Positions 18,553-26,090 of a stretch of DNA of 64,000 nt are shown one piece after another. The position numbers were made by a program, and so were the translations under genes. Positions within the stretch are counted from its first letter, which is position 1. Each line of letters begins with the position of its first letter. Below the pieces are notes generated by a model that did no database searches, was not told where the DNA came from, and saw only the letters and a list, made by a program, of their open reading frames with translations. This stretch comes from Eubacteriales bacterium. Lineage in GTDB: Bacteria; Bacillota; Clostridia; Oscillospirales; Butyricicoccaceae. The DNA is taken from assembly GCA_030524205.1 (NCBI GenBank), contig JAUNGZ010000005.1, positions 45,479 to 109,478 on the forward strand, given 5' to 3'.

Positions 18553-18705
18553 ACAAAGGGGCGCTGTCGGCAGACGGCTAACCCGAAGCATAGGGATTAT
18601 GAAATAACCGCTAACTCTTGGTCGGAGGGGCGGTTATTTCGCGTTTATGAACAGTATGTATAGCACAAAGACTGTGCATACCAAAAGCCGAAAGGCTCTT
18701 TTCAC
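18553..18705 (+). ncRNA. putative small RNA with conserved-looking hairpin
   Basis: Downstream of the promoter at 18519-18546 there is an 11-bp perfect hairpin, GAAATAACCGC (18601-18611) with GCGGTTATTTC (18630-18640) and an 18-nt loop. A short AAAAGCCGAAAGGCTCTTTT hairpin follows near 18684-18703 and looks like a terminator. The ATAACCGC...GCGGTTAT stem resembles the hairpin found after TxpA-like small toxin genes in Firmicutes. No toxin reading frame with a membrane helix is visible here, so this may be an orphan or decayed unit. Function unknown. Confidence 0.45.
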
Positions 18706-18818
18706 AATCGCGTCACCCCCTTTCGTCAAGGGAGTGGCCAACCGCCCGCCGCTGGGAACGACAGCGCCCGACGGCAGTATAGCATAATTTTGAACAGATT
18801 GCACAGCGCCTAACGGTG

Positions 18819-18904
18819 TTCGATTGAAACCACGCTTTCGATCGAGAGATGGGGGTTCGGCCTTTGGCTGAACCCCCTATTGCGCCCAAGGGGAGCAATA
18901 GGGG
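18819..18904 (+). repeat. hairpin series related to type-1 elements, copy D
   Basis: It begins with TTCGATTGAAA and closing arm TTTCGATCGA, as in copy C. A GGGGGTTC...GAACCCCC hairpin and a second hairpin with arms CTATTGC/GCAATAG follow. With the promoter and putative RNA above, this accounts for the 480-nt gap 18512-18991. Confidence 0.5.
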
Positions 18905-18991
18905 ACAACGAAGAAAAAATTTGTGATATATTGGGCGGTGCGCGGGTATTGCTTATGAAGGGCCTTTCAAAAAAGCAGCAGGAGGTTGTGC

Positions 18992-19471
18992 ATGGACGAG
19001 GCACAGTTCGATGAAATCGTGCGGCGATACCGGGACAATTTGTTCGCCATCGCGTTCCAATACACCAAAAACGCCGCCGACGCGGACGATATGACGCAGA
19101 TCGCGCTGCTGAAGTGCTATAAAGCGGAAAAACCGTTTGAAAGCGAGCAGCATATCAAAAATTGGCTGATCCGCGTGACGATAAACGAATGCAAGCGCTA
19201 TTTGGTATCCCCATGGCGGCGGTATACCGCGCCGATCGAGGATTATGCGGAAACGCTCGGCTTTGAAACGCCGGAGCAGTCGGAGCTGTTCGCCGCCGTG
19301 ATGGCGCTGCCGCAGAAGTACCGCGTGCCCGTTCACCTGTACTATTACGAGGGCTATTCGGTGCGCGAGACGGCCGAAGCGCTCGGCCTGCGCGAAAGCG
19401 CGGTGCAAACCCGCCTGCTGCGGGCAAGACGCAAACTAAAAGAAAAGCTGGAGGATTGGAACGATGACTGA
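18992..19471 (+). CDS. ECF RNA polymerase sigma factor (first cassette)
   Basis: A 159-residue sigma-70 family protein with region 2 (DEIVRRYRDNLFAIAFQYTKN, then ADADDMTQIALLKCYK) and region 4 (LPQKYRVPVHLYYYEGYS, then RETAEALGLRESAVQTRL). The ATG at 18992 is used because CAGGAGG ends 6 nt upstream. The next gene overlaps it by 8 nt and encodes a single-span membrane protein, the usual place of an anti-sigma factor. The layout is repeated at 27876-28909 on the far side of the sugar cluster. Confidence 0.93.
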   Translation: MDEAQFDEIVRRYRDNLFAIAFQYTKNAADADDMTQIALLKCYKAEKPFESEQHIKNWLIRVTINECKRYLVSPWRRYTAPIEDYAETLGFETPEQSELFAAVMALPQKYRVPVHLYYYEGYSVRETAEALGLRESAVQTRLLRARRKLKEKLEDWNDD

Positions 19472-19889
19472 CAGAGAGCTTTACCGGCAAACATTTTCAC
19501 ATCTGCACGCCTCCGGCACGTGTCTACGGGAGGCAAAGCATATGAAAACAGCACATATCCGTAAGAGTCTGGTAATCGGCGTCGCGGCGGCGGCGCTGAT
19601 GGCGACGGCGGCGGGCGCGGTCAACGCGGCGACCGACGGCGCGTTGGTGGACACGATCAGCCTTGTCTTTAGCATTAAGGATGGATCGGGCGAGATTCTT
19701 CAGCCGGACGAAAACGGCGTTATCCATGCCAAGACGGAGGACGGCGAGGACGTGATCATCACCTTGGAGGAGGATGTCAAGGACGCGGCCGCGTTTGAGC
19801 AGCAGGACGAGAACACGGCCGAGGCGCAGGACAACAGCGCCGTTGCCTCCGCCAAGTCGAACAGCAGCACTGTCCCCGGCGAACAGTAA
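19464..19889 (+). CDS. single-span membrane protein, putative anti-sigma partner
   Basis: A 141-residue protein. A roughly 30-residue cytoplasmic N-terminus (MTDRELYRQTFSHLHAS) is followed by one hydrophobic segment at about 34-56. An acidic, Asn/Ser-rich outside part of about 85 residues follows. The gene starts inside the end of the ECF sigma gene. The N-terminal stretch looks like those of sigma-associated membrane proteins in Clostridia, but no zinc-binding anti-sigma motif (HxxxCxxC) is present. The role as anti-sigma is therefore inferred from position. It ends at a terminator. Confidence 0.75.
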   Translation: MTDRELYRQTFSHLHASGTCLREAKHMKTAHIRKSLVIGVAAAALMATAAGAVNAATDGALVDTISLVFSIKDGSGEILQPDENGVIHAKTEDGEDVIITLEEDVKDAAAFEQQDENTAEAQDNSAVASAKSNSSTVPGEQ

Positions 19890-19900
19890 AGAACCGCGCG

Positions 19901-19932
19901 AAAAAGGAAGCCCCTTGGGGCTTCCTTTTTTT
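19901..19932 (+). terminator. intrinsic terminator of the first sigma cassette
   Basis: Arms AAAAAGGAAGCCCC (19901-19914) and GGGGCTTCCTTTTT (19917-19930), then TTC. Confidence 0.92.
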
Positions 19933-20109
19933 CAGGCTGCGCAGGAGCTTCGTTTTTCCTCCCGGTCCGTCCGGCATATCCCATACGGGCTGATGGGAGC
20001 AGACCGATCGGGTAATCGCGCACGGGCTTTTTGAGCCGTGAGGCTTTTGGAGCACGAGCCGGCTGTCCGAGGGATTGGTTCCGGTTCGGGGAATGGGCGG
20101 CCTCCGGCG

Positions 20110-21540
20110 TTATTCGCCCAGATAATGCAGCCGCTTGAGAAACTCTTTGTTTTCGGTTTTTTCGCAGATCGCGTCGATACCCGAGGACACGACCCAAACA
20201 GCCATCCCTCTTTGCGCGCAGGTTACCAGCATATCAATAATCATCTCGTGGTGCGCCGATTCCTGCCCGACAAACGGGAAAAAGCAGATCAACAGACGCG
20301 GGCTTAAAAAATACCACTTATAATAAGAAAAACGCAGCCGTTCAGGCAGCGGCCATTCGCGAAGCGGACGGAGCAGCGCGTCCCTGCTGAACCAGCGGGA
20401 CGCCTCCTGCAAAATGCTTTCTACAAGATTGCGGTGCATGATATGCTGTCCCGCTTTGGGGAGCAGACAGATGCATAAATTATCCAGTGCGGTCAAATTG
20501 TCGAACAGTACGCCGCTGGGGCGGTCGGGACGTTCGATCTGAATGCCGATCCGCGTGCCGACCACCTTGCGCATCTCTGCGTGCGTATATACCCTGCCGT
20601 CCAGACAAAACGCTCCGCTCAGCCAGCTCTTCTCGCCCACAAAGCAGTCGCGGATCTGCGACACCGTGTTGTAATTCTCGTCCCGCAGAAAGGCGATTTC
20701 TCCGCTGCGGATTTCAAAATTGAGCGGGGACACGGCGGGAAAGGTGAGCCCGGACACGGCCAGCACGACCTGTTCGTCAGGCTGGGGCTCGGCATTATCC
20801 GTGCGGACGCCGCGGCGTTTCCAACCGAGGATTTCGTACAGCCGGCCGTCGTATTCCTCCGGATGGAGCCGGTAGCAGGTTTTCCGAGCCTTGATCACGT
20901 CGATTCGGATGGCGTGCCGGTAGAGGAATTCCTCGTCCATGTCAAAGACGATCACCGCGGCCCCTTGCTGCAGCAGCAGGCGGACGCAGTGCATCAGCTG
21001 CTCCAGATCCTTTTGGCGCAGGATTTCAGTCAAGCGGTCTAGTGCGACCAGATCGTTCTGCCAGAACCACGCGCGAAAAATAGCGAGCCGGTAATAATCG
21101 AGCAGCGAAAGGCCGATCAGCTTTTGCTCCCACGGAAAAACGCACGACATCTGCCGGCGCATCTGCTCGGACTGCGGCGACAGCAGACGCTGCGACGCGC
21201 TTCGCTTTTGCCGCCAGCCAAGGCTTTTGTCCAGCGCCAGCACGAAATCCCACACGGTCAGCTCCCCGGAATCAAAGCGCTGCCGGTCTATGATCATGCA
21301 GCGCTGTGCGATATAGCGTTCCAGCTCTATGGAACCGGACCGGCGGCCAAGGCAAAAAACCTTTCCGCTGATGATGTGCGAATACCCCTTGAAAATATCC
21401 AAATAGGCTGTGCCCGAGGTCAAGTGGTCGTCCACGTAGACCCCGATACATTCTCCGCGGCAGATGGCGATATCAAACTGGTAGTCGTCGCCGTCGCTCC
21501 GGAAACGGCCGTTCTCCACACGGATTAGCTCCTCTTTCAT
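20110..21540 (-). CDS. ATPase-dead RbsA/MglA-like tandem ABC protein in a two-component operon
   Basis: A 476-residue protein with the two-domain outline of sugar ABC ATPases (compare the intact 497-residue homologue at 26091-27584) but without catalytic motifs. RGECIGVYVDDHLTSGTAY aligns without gaps to the genuine P-loop segment PGEVHALMGENGAGKSTLM; the P-loop Lys is replaced by Ser42. At Walker B of domain 1, DEPT reads DRLT (168-171), and the switch His is lost. In domain 2, ILDEPTRGID reads ICFFPFVGQE (418-427), while flanking residues still align (PRLLI; MAVWVVSSGI). The frame is fully open. It is third in an operon after the response regulator and kinase, with 6 nt between it and the kinase. 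A ligand- or protein-binding regulatory role is inferred. Confidence 0.85.
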   Translation of the reverse strand: MKEELIRVENGRFRSDGDDYQFDIAICRGECIGVYVDDHLTSGTAYLDIFKGYSHIISGKVFCLGRRSGSIELERYIAQRCMIIDRQRFDSGELTVWDFVLALDKSLGWRQKRSASQRLLSPQSEQMRRQMSCVFPWEQKLIGLSLLDYYRLAIFRAWFWQNDLVALDRLTEILRQKDLEQLMHCVRLLLQQGAAVIVFDMDEEFLYRHAIRIDVIKARKTCYRLHPEEYDGRLYEILGWKRRGVRTDNAEPQPDEQVVLAVSGLTFPAVSPLNFEIRSGEIAFLRDENYNTVSQIRDCFVGEKSWLSGAFCLDGRVYTHAEMRKVVGTRIGIQIERPDRPSGVLFDNLTALDNLCICLLPKAGQHIMHRNLVESILQEASRWFSRDALLRPLREWPLPERLRFSYYKWYFLSPRLLICFFPFVGQESAHHEMIIDMLVTCAQRGMAVWVVSSGIDAICEKTENKEFLKRLHYLGE

Positions 21541-21546
21541 CGGCGT

Positions 21547-22365
21547 TCACTCCTCCTGTGCGAGCAGCGGCAGCGTTACGCGGCACTCTGTGCCGACGCC
21601 GGACGCGCTGAAGATGCGAAGCCCATAATCCTCGCCGAACATCAGGCGGATGCGGCTGTTGACGTTGCGCAGCGCGATGCCGTCCCGCAGATGCACGCCG
21701 GTCGGCCCGTCGTCCGCGGCAAAGGCTTCGTTAAGCCGCGCCACCTGCTCCTCGGGCATCCCCACGCCGTCGTCCCGCACGCGGAGAAACAGCGTGTTTT
21801 CGCTGCTCTCAACGAGGATGCGGACCGTGCCGTGCTCGAGCTTTCCTTCCAAGCCGTGCGAAACCGCGTTTTCTACCAGCGGCTGCAGAATCAGCTTGGG
21901 CATCCGCGCTTCCAGCAGGGCTTCGTCGCTGAGCTCAAGCTCCATCGACAGCTTATCGCCAAAGCGGCAGCGCTGGACGGTAAAATAGTTCTCGGCGTTG
22001 TCCAATTCGTCGGAAAACGTCACATATTCCTGCAAATTGGAGATTGTATAGCGGAAAAAGGTGGCAAGCGCCTCGGTTGTTTCGGCGATCTCGGCGCAGT
22101 CCGCGAGCAGCGCGTCCGACCGGATCGCTTCGAGTGCGTTGTATAGAAAATGCGGGTTAATCTGGTTTTGCAGAGCCAGATATTCCGCCTGCTTTTGCTG
22201 CAGCTTGGCGATCTCTTTGCCGTGCAGCCGCGTTTCGATGTCCGCGAAGAACGCACTGAGCTCGGGCTCCCGGCTCCAGTCCTTCCGCAGCACGGCTTCC
22301 AAATTTTTATCGTTCCGATAACGCCGCAGCGCGTTCCACAACGTCCATCCCATTCGCAACCACAT
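21547..22365 (-). CDS. YesM/LytS-type histidine kinase without membrane segment
   Basis: A 272-residue sensor kinase. The His_kinase motif ALQNQINPHFLYNALEAIR carries the phospho-acceptor His72. The HATPase domain follows with the N-box (LVENAVSHGLEGK), DDGVGMPEEQ and the C-terminal IALRNVNSRIRLMFG. Members of this group usually have two membrane spans and an outside sensor domain. Here the catalytic core is preceded by only about 60 residues with no hydrophobic helix, so the kinase should be cytosolic and must receive its signal from a partner. It lies between the response regulator (8-nt gap) and the dead ABC protein. Confidence 0.92.
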   Translation of the reverse strand: MWLRMGWTLWNALRRYRNDKNLEAVLRKDWSREPELSAFFADIETRLHGKEIAKLQQKQAEYLALQNQINPHFLYNALEAIRSDALLADCAEIAETTEALATFFRYTISNLQEYVTFSDELDNAENYFTVQRCRFGDKLSMELELSDEALLEARMPKLILQPLVENAVSHGLEGKLEHGTVRILVESSENTLFLRVRDDGVGMPEEQVARLNEAFAADDGPTGVHLRDGIALRNVNSRIRLMFGEDYGLRIFSASGVGTECRVTLPLLAQEE

Positions 22366-22373
22366 GGTACCAC

Positions 22374-23957
22374 CTACTTATACAGCTTTTTGTAATCCGA
22401 CGGGCTGACTCCGGTCGTTTTCTTGAACAGCCGCGAAAAATATTTTAAATCGTGGTAGCCGACCTGTTCGGCTACGTCCTGCACGGACAGCGTGTCGGTG
22501 CACAGCAGCTCTTTGGATTTATTGATGCGCAGCTCGGTCAGATAATCCATAAAATTCTGGCCGGTCTCTTTTTTGAACAATACCGAAAAATAAGTGGCGT
22601 TGAAGCCGACCGCGCTGCTTACGTCCTCGAGCCGCAGCGCCTGCTGATAATGCTGCTGGATATAGCGCTTCGCCTCGGTGATCGGGCGGGTCTCCTGCAG
22701 CGATTTTTCCTCGTTCAGGCTGCGGAGCTGTTCGCATACGCCTTCCCGGAGCAGGTGCAGAACGTCCTGCGGAGAGGCGCAGCGCCAAAAATTCTCCTGC
22801 ATGGTTTCCATGAACTGCGGCTCCGTCTTGGCGCTTTGCCGCATACCGTACAGGCTGGCCTCCAACACCTGCGTAAACCAATCCGCCAGCATCTGCCCGT
22901 TGAGCGGTTTTCTCGGCAAAATCAAACGGTAGCTGTCTTCCAGCTCCTGCGTAAAGAGCGTTTCATCCAAATATTCCGCCGCCACTTGAAAGCGCTTCCT
23001 TTGGGCGGCGTCCATTTGATACCGCTCGTTAAGCGGCAGCTTTTCGTTCCCCGCATCCCGCCACGGCTGCTCATGGCACAAACGGTCGCGGCAAAGCCAA
23101 AACGCTTCCTGCATGGAGACGCCGAGCTGCTCCGGAGAGGTTTGCCGGCTGCCCAAGCAGACCGTGCAGCGGATCCCCCAAAAGAGATCGCGCTGTTTTT
23201 CGACCTCCTTGCGGATTTTGGTAAAGCACTGCTTGACATCGACCGCGCGGTAATCGCGCAGATACAGCAGGACGGCCACCCCTTCCCATAAAACGGCGGC
23301 CGCGCATTCGTCCGCGAGCGGCTGCACCGCCCGCCGAACGATCTCCAAGGTGTGCTGCATCATGATACGGTATCCGTCCAGCGACTGATCCGCATAGCGG
23401 ATATCCGGTTTGATCAGCGCGGCTAAATAATAGCCCTTGCCAAAATGCAGGCCGTATTCCTCCTCGGCCTGCTGTATGGTCAGAAACGGCTGCTGCCGTT
23501 CGGCCGCGGTTTTGAGCGCGGCAATCAGCAGGTCTTGCCGGCGCTCCCCGCTTTTTTGCAAATGGTATTCCAGAGCGGTTTCTTCGCCGAGCTTGTCCTT
23601 CAAACGGAGCAGGATATCGGAAAGCTCGTCTTGCTTGAGCGGTTTGAGCAGGTAATCCTCCACACCGTATTTCAGCACGGCCTGCGCATATTCAAATTGC
23701 CGGTAGCCGCTGATGACGATGAAATGCAGCCCCGGCTGCAGCTGCTTGGCGCGGCGGATCAGTTCGATCCCGCTGCAGCCCGGCATGCGGATATCGGTAA
23801 TCAGCAGATGCGGCTGCTTTTGCTGCACCAGTTCAAGCGCGCGCACGCCGTCGTTGGCCGTGCCGACGACTTGGTAGCCGAGATTTTCCCAGTCGACCAG
23901 CTTTTGCATGAGCGAAATGATTTTTTTCTCATCGTCCGCCAGAACGACTCTTAACAT
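22374..23957 (-). CDS. AraC-type response regulator (YesN-like)
   Basis: A 527-residue regulator. The N-terminal receiver has the phospho-acceptor Asp55 in LLITDIRMPG and the Lys of YLLKPLK. A long middle region of about 280 residues follows, and a C-terminal pair of AraC helix-turn-helices (from about 430: LEDVSSAVGFNATYFSVLFK and VQDVAEQVGYHDLKYFSRLF). The ATG at 23957 is preferred, since GGAGG ends 7 nt upstream; an ATG two codons earlier is too close. It probably controls the neighbouring sugar ABC operon. Its own promoter is at 24029-24057. Confidence 0.94.
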   Translation of the reverse strand: MLRVVLADDEKKIISLMQKLVDWENLGYQVVGTANDGVRALELVQQKQPHLLITDIRMPGCSGIELIRRAKQLQPGLHFIVISGYRQFEYAQAVLKYGVEDYLLKPLKQDELSDILLRLKDKLGEETALEYHLQKSGERRQDLLIAALKTAAERQQPFLTIQQAEEEYGLHFGKGYYLAALIKPDIRYADQSLDGYRIMMQHTLEIVRRAVQPLADECAAAVLWEGVAVLLYLRDYRAVDVKQCFTKIRKEVEKQRDLFWGIRCTVCLGSRQTSPEQLGVSMQEAFWLCRDRLCHEQPWRDAGNEKLPLNERYQMDAAQRKRFQVAAEYLDETLFTQELEDSYRLILPRKPLNGQMLADWFTQVLEASLYGMRQSAKTEPQFMETMQENFWRCASPQDVLHLLREGVCEQLRSLNEEKSLQETRPITEAKRYIQQHYQQALRLEDVSSAVGFNATYFSVLFKKETGQNFMDYLTELRINKSKELLCTDTLSVQDVAEQVGYHDLKYFSRLFKKTTGVSPSDYKKLYK

Positions 23958-23988
23958 ATGCATTCCTCCGGTAACTTATCTGACGATG

Positions 23989-24022
23989 AGAAAAGGGAAA
24001 ACGATTTCGTTTTCCCTTTTCT
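23989..24022. terminator. 16-bp perfect hairpin between the SBP gene and the TCS operon
   Basis: Arms 23989-24004 and 24007-24022 (AGAAAAGGGAAAACGA and its complement) with 2 nt between. It follows the SBP gene on the minus strand. Because the TCS promoter lies just upstream (24029-24057), the hairpin also forms the very 5' end of the response-regulator mRNA. Confidence 0.7.
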
Positions 24023-24028
24023 ATATTT

Positions 24029-24057
24029 ATCATAACACCTATTTTGAGATTTACCAA
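24029..24057 (-). promoter_or_regulatory. promoter of the response regulator-kinase-dead ABC operon
   Basis: Minus strand: TTGGTA (24052-24057), 17-nt spacer, TATGAT (24029-24034). The predicted start falls at the edge of the 23989-24022 hairpin. Confidence 0.65.
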
Positions 24058-24084
24058 CAATAAATGCTGATCGGAACGCCGCGT

Positions 24085-25053
24085 TTAGGCAAAGGTCGAA
24101 ACGTTAGAGGCGTCAATCCATGTGTTGTCGGTGATGATGACGTTTTTGTCCAGCGAGCCGCCGCTCAGCAGCTTTACCGCCGCCTCGATCCCGTTGGCGG
24201 CCATAGCGCCGCCGTTCTGGGAAACCGTGCCGGTGATGCGGCCGTCCTGAATGGCTTCAAAACCGTCCGGGGTGCCGTCGACGCCGGTAATGATGATGCC
24301 GCTGTTCGCGCCGGCCGCCATGCCGTCGTTTTCGCAAACGATAGCGTCCAGATCGTAAGCGGACAGCCAGCTTTCCACCGTGGACTGCGCGCTCGCGGTA
24401 TCCCACTGGCAGTCAGCCGGAGCGACGACCTGCTTGATGTCGGGGTAGTTCTTCAGCACGTTTTCGTAGCCTTCCATACGCTGCAAGCCGCCCGAGTCGC
24501 CGGAGGGGCCGGTCAGGATGGCGATATTGCCCTTGCCGCCGAGCAGATCGGCAACATTCTGCATTTCGGTTTCGCCGGCCTTGACGTTATCGCCGAAGGA
24601 TACGGCTGCGATGCCGTTCGACTCCCAATCGGTGCAGGCCGAAATGATATTGATGACAACAACGCCGGCGTCCGCTGCGTTTTTCGCCGCGTCGCCCAGC
24701 CCATCGGGATCGACAGGCTCGAACAGAATCGCGTTATAGCCCTCGGATACGCATTGCTCGATCTGGCTGATCTGGGTTGCGGCGTCCTGATCCGCGCTCA
24801 GAATGGTCAGGTCCACGCCCAGCTCTGCCGCTTTGGCCTCGGCGGCCTCGGAAACGGCGATCTGGAACGCATTGGTCTGATGCTGCTGGATCAGCGCGAT
24901 TTTGTACGTATCGGCGCCGTCCTTGCCGGCGTCCGCGTTGGGGTCGGCGCTGGCGCCGCCGTTTCCGCCCTCGTTTGCAGAGTTGCCGCAGCCCGCCAGA
25001 GTCAGAGCCATCGCGCCGGCCGTCAGCATGGCCAGAAATCTTTTTTTGCTCAT
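24085..25053 (-). CDS. sugar ABC transporter substrate-binding lipoprotein
   Basis: A 322-residue periplasmic-binding-protein type 1 (RbsB/Peripla_BP_4-like). The signal MSKKRFLAMLTAGAMALTLAGC ends at lipobox Cys22, so it is a lipoprotein anchored on the outer face of the membrane. A Gly/Asn/Asp linker precedes the domain, which opens YKIALIQQHQTNAFQIA. GGAGG lies 8 nt before the ATG at 25053. It is third in the ATPase-permease-SBP operon. The sugar cannot be told from sequence by eye. Confidence 0.93.
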   Translation of the reverse strand: MSKKRFLAMLTAGAMALTLAGCGNSANEGGNGGASADPNADAGKDGADTYKIALIQQHQTNAFQIAVSEAAEAKAAELGVDLTILSADQDAATQISQIEQCVSEGYNAILFEPVDPDGLGDAAKNAADAGVVVINIISACTDWESNGIAAVSFGDNVKAGETEMQNVADLLGGKGNIAILTGPSGDSGGLQRMEGYENVLKNYPDIKQVVAPADCQWDTASAQSTVESWLSAYDLDAIVCENDGMAAGANSGIIITGVDGTPDGFEAIQDGRITGTVSQNGGAMAANGIEAAVKLLSGGSLDKNVIITDNTWIDASNVSTFA

Positions 25054-25122
25054 TTTTTCTTCCTCCTTAAGAAGCATATATGGTAAGAGCAAAGCGCCGC
25101 GCGCCTTAGCTCTTAACATTCG

Positions 25123-26070
25123 TTAGTTTTTCTTTCCCTTGCCCTTCACGTCCATCAGGACCGCCAGCACAATGATCGCGCCCTTGACGATCTTTTGCCA
25201 GTGCGACGATACGCCCATGATGTCCAAGCCGTTGGCGATAATGGTAATCAGCAGACAGCCCACCACAACGCCCCACGGCTTGCCGACGCCGCCCGCCATG
25301 GACACGCCGCCGACGACGCACGCGGTTATCGCGTCCATTTCATAGCTTTCCGCCGCGGTCGGCTGGCCGATCGTTACGCGGGAGGTCATCAAAAAGCCGC
25401 TCAGACCGGCCAGCAGGCCGGCAATGGCGAACGTGGAAATGCGAATCGCCGTTGTGTTGATGCCCGAAACGCGCGCCGCCTGCAGGTTGCCGCCGCAGGC
25501 ATAGACACGGCGGCCGTATACCGTTTTGGCCAGCACAAACGAGCAGATCAGAATGACGATTACCAGAAAGACCGCCAGCATCGGCACGCCGAAGACCGAG
25601 CCCCCGGCGATTCCGCGGTATTCCTTGCTGATGCCGGTGATCGGCTTGCCCTTGGAGGTCAGCAGCGCAAGGCCGCGCACGGCGGTCATTGTGCCGAGCG
25701 TCATGATAAACGGCGGCAGGTCGCCGATCGCCACGCCCACGCCGTTTACCAGACCGACCGCGAGACCGGCCAGCATCGCGACGATCAGCGGCACGATCAG
25801 CGGATACTGGCCCTGCCCGAGCATCGCGGCCAGAATGCCGGTGAACGCAACCGTCGAGCCGACGGACATATCGAAGCCGCCCGCGATGATGACGAACATC
25901 ATACCGAACGCCAAAATGCCGTTGATCGAGGCTTGCTTCATGATATTGACCAGATTGCTCGGCTGGATAAAGCTCGGCTTAAGGCAGGTCAATACGATTA
26001 CCAGCGCGATAAAAATCGCGAAGATGAAATATTCGCTGATCAGCGCCTTTGCATTTTTTTTCTGTTTCAT
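25123..26070 (-). CDS. sugar ABC transporter permease (RbsC/MglC type)
   Basis: A 315-residue integral membrane protein of the BPD_transp_2 family. It has many hydrophobic helices, the segment GGFDMSVGSTVAFTGILAAM, and the conserved ACGGNLQAARVSGIN, the permease motif that contacts the ATPase. The start MKQKKNAKALISEYF has GGGGG upstream; far longer in-frame starts would lie inside the ATPase gene. It is second in the operon. Confidence 0.94.
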   Translation of the reverse strand: MKQKKNAKALISEYFIFAIFIALVIVLTCLKPSFIQPSNLVNIMKQASINGILAFGMMFVIIAGGFDMSVGSTVAFTGILAAMLGQGQYPLIVPLIVAMLAGLAVGLVNGVGVAIGDLPPFIMTLGTMTAVRGLALLTSKGKPITGISKEYRGIAGGSVFGVPMLAVFLVIVILICSFVLAKTVYGRRVYACGGNLQAARVSGINTTAIRISTFAIAGLLAGLSGFLMTSRVTIGQPTAAESYEMDAITACVVGGVSMAGGVGKPWGVVVGCLLITIIANGLDIMGVSSHWQKIVKGAIIVLAVLMDVKGKGKKN

Positions 26071-26090
26071 AGTTTCCCCCTTCTTATATC

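Noticed and set aside
20110-21540. Treating the motif-less ABC protein as a pseudogene
   Set aside because: The frame is intact over 476 codons, has operon spacing, and non-catalytic residues still align with RbsA. Loss is confined to catalytic motifs, which looks like change of function rather than decay.
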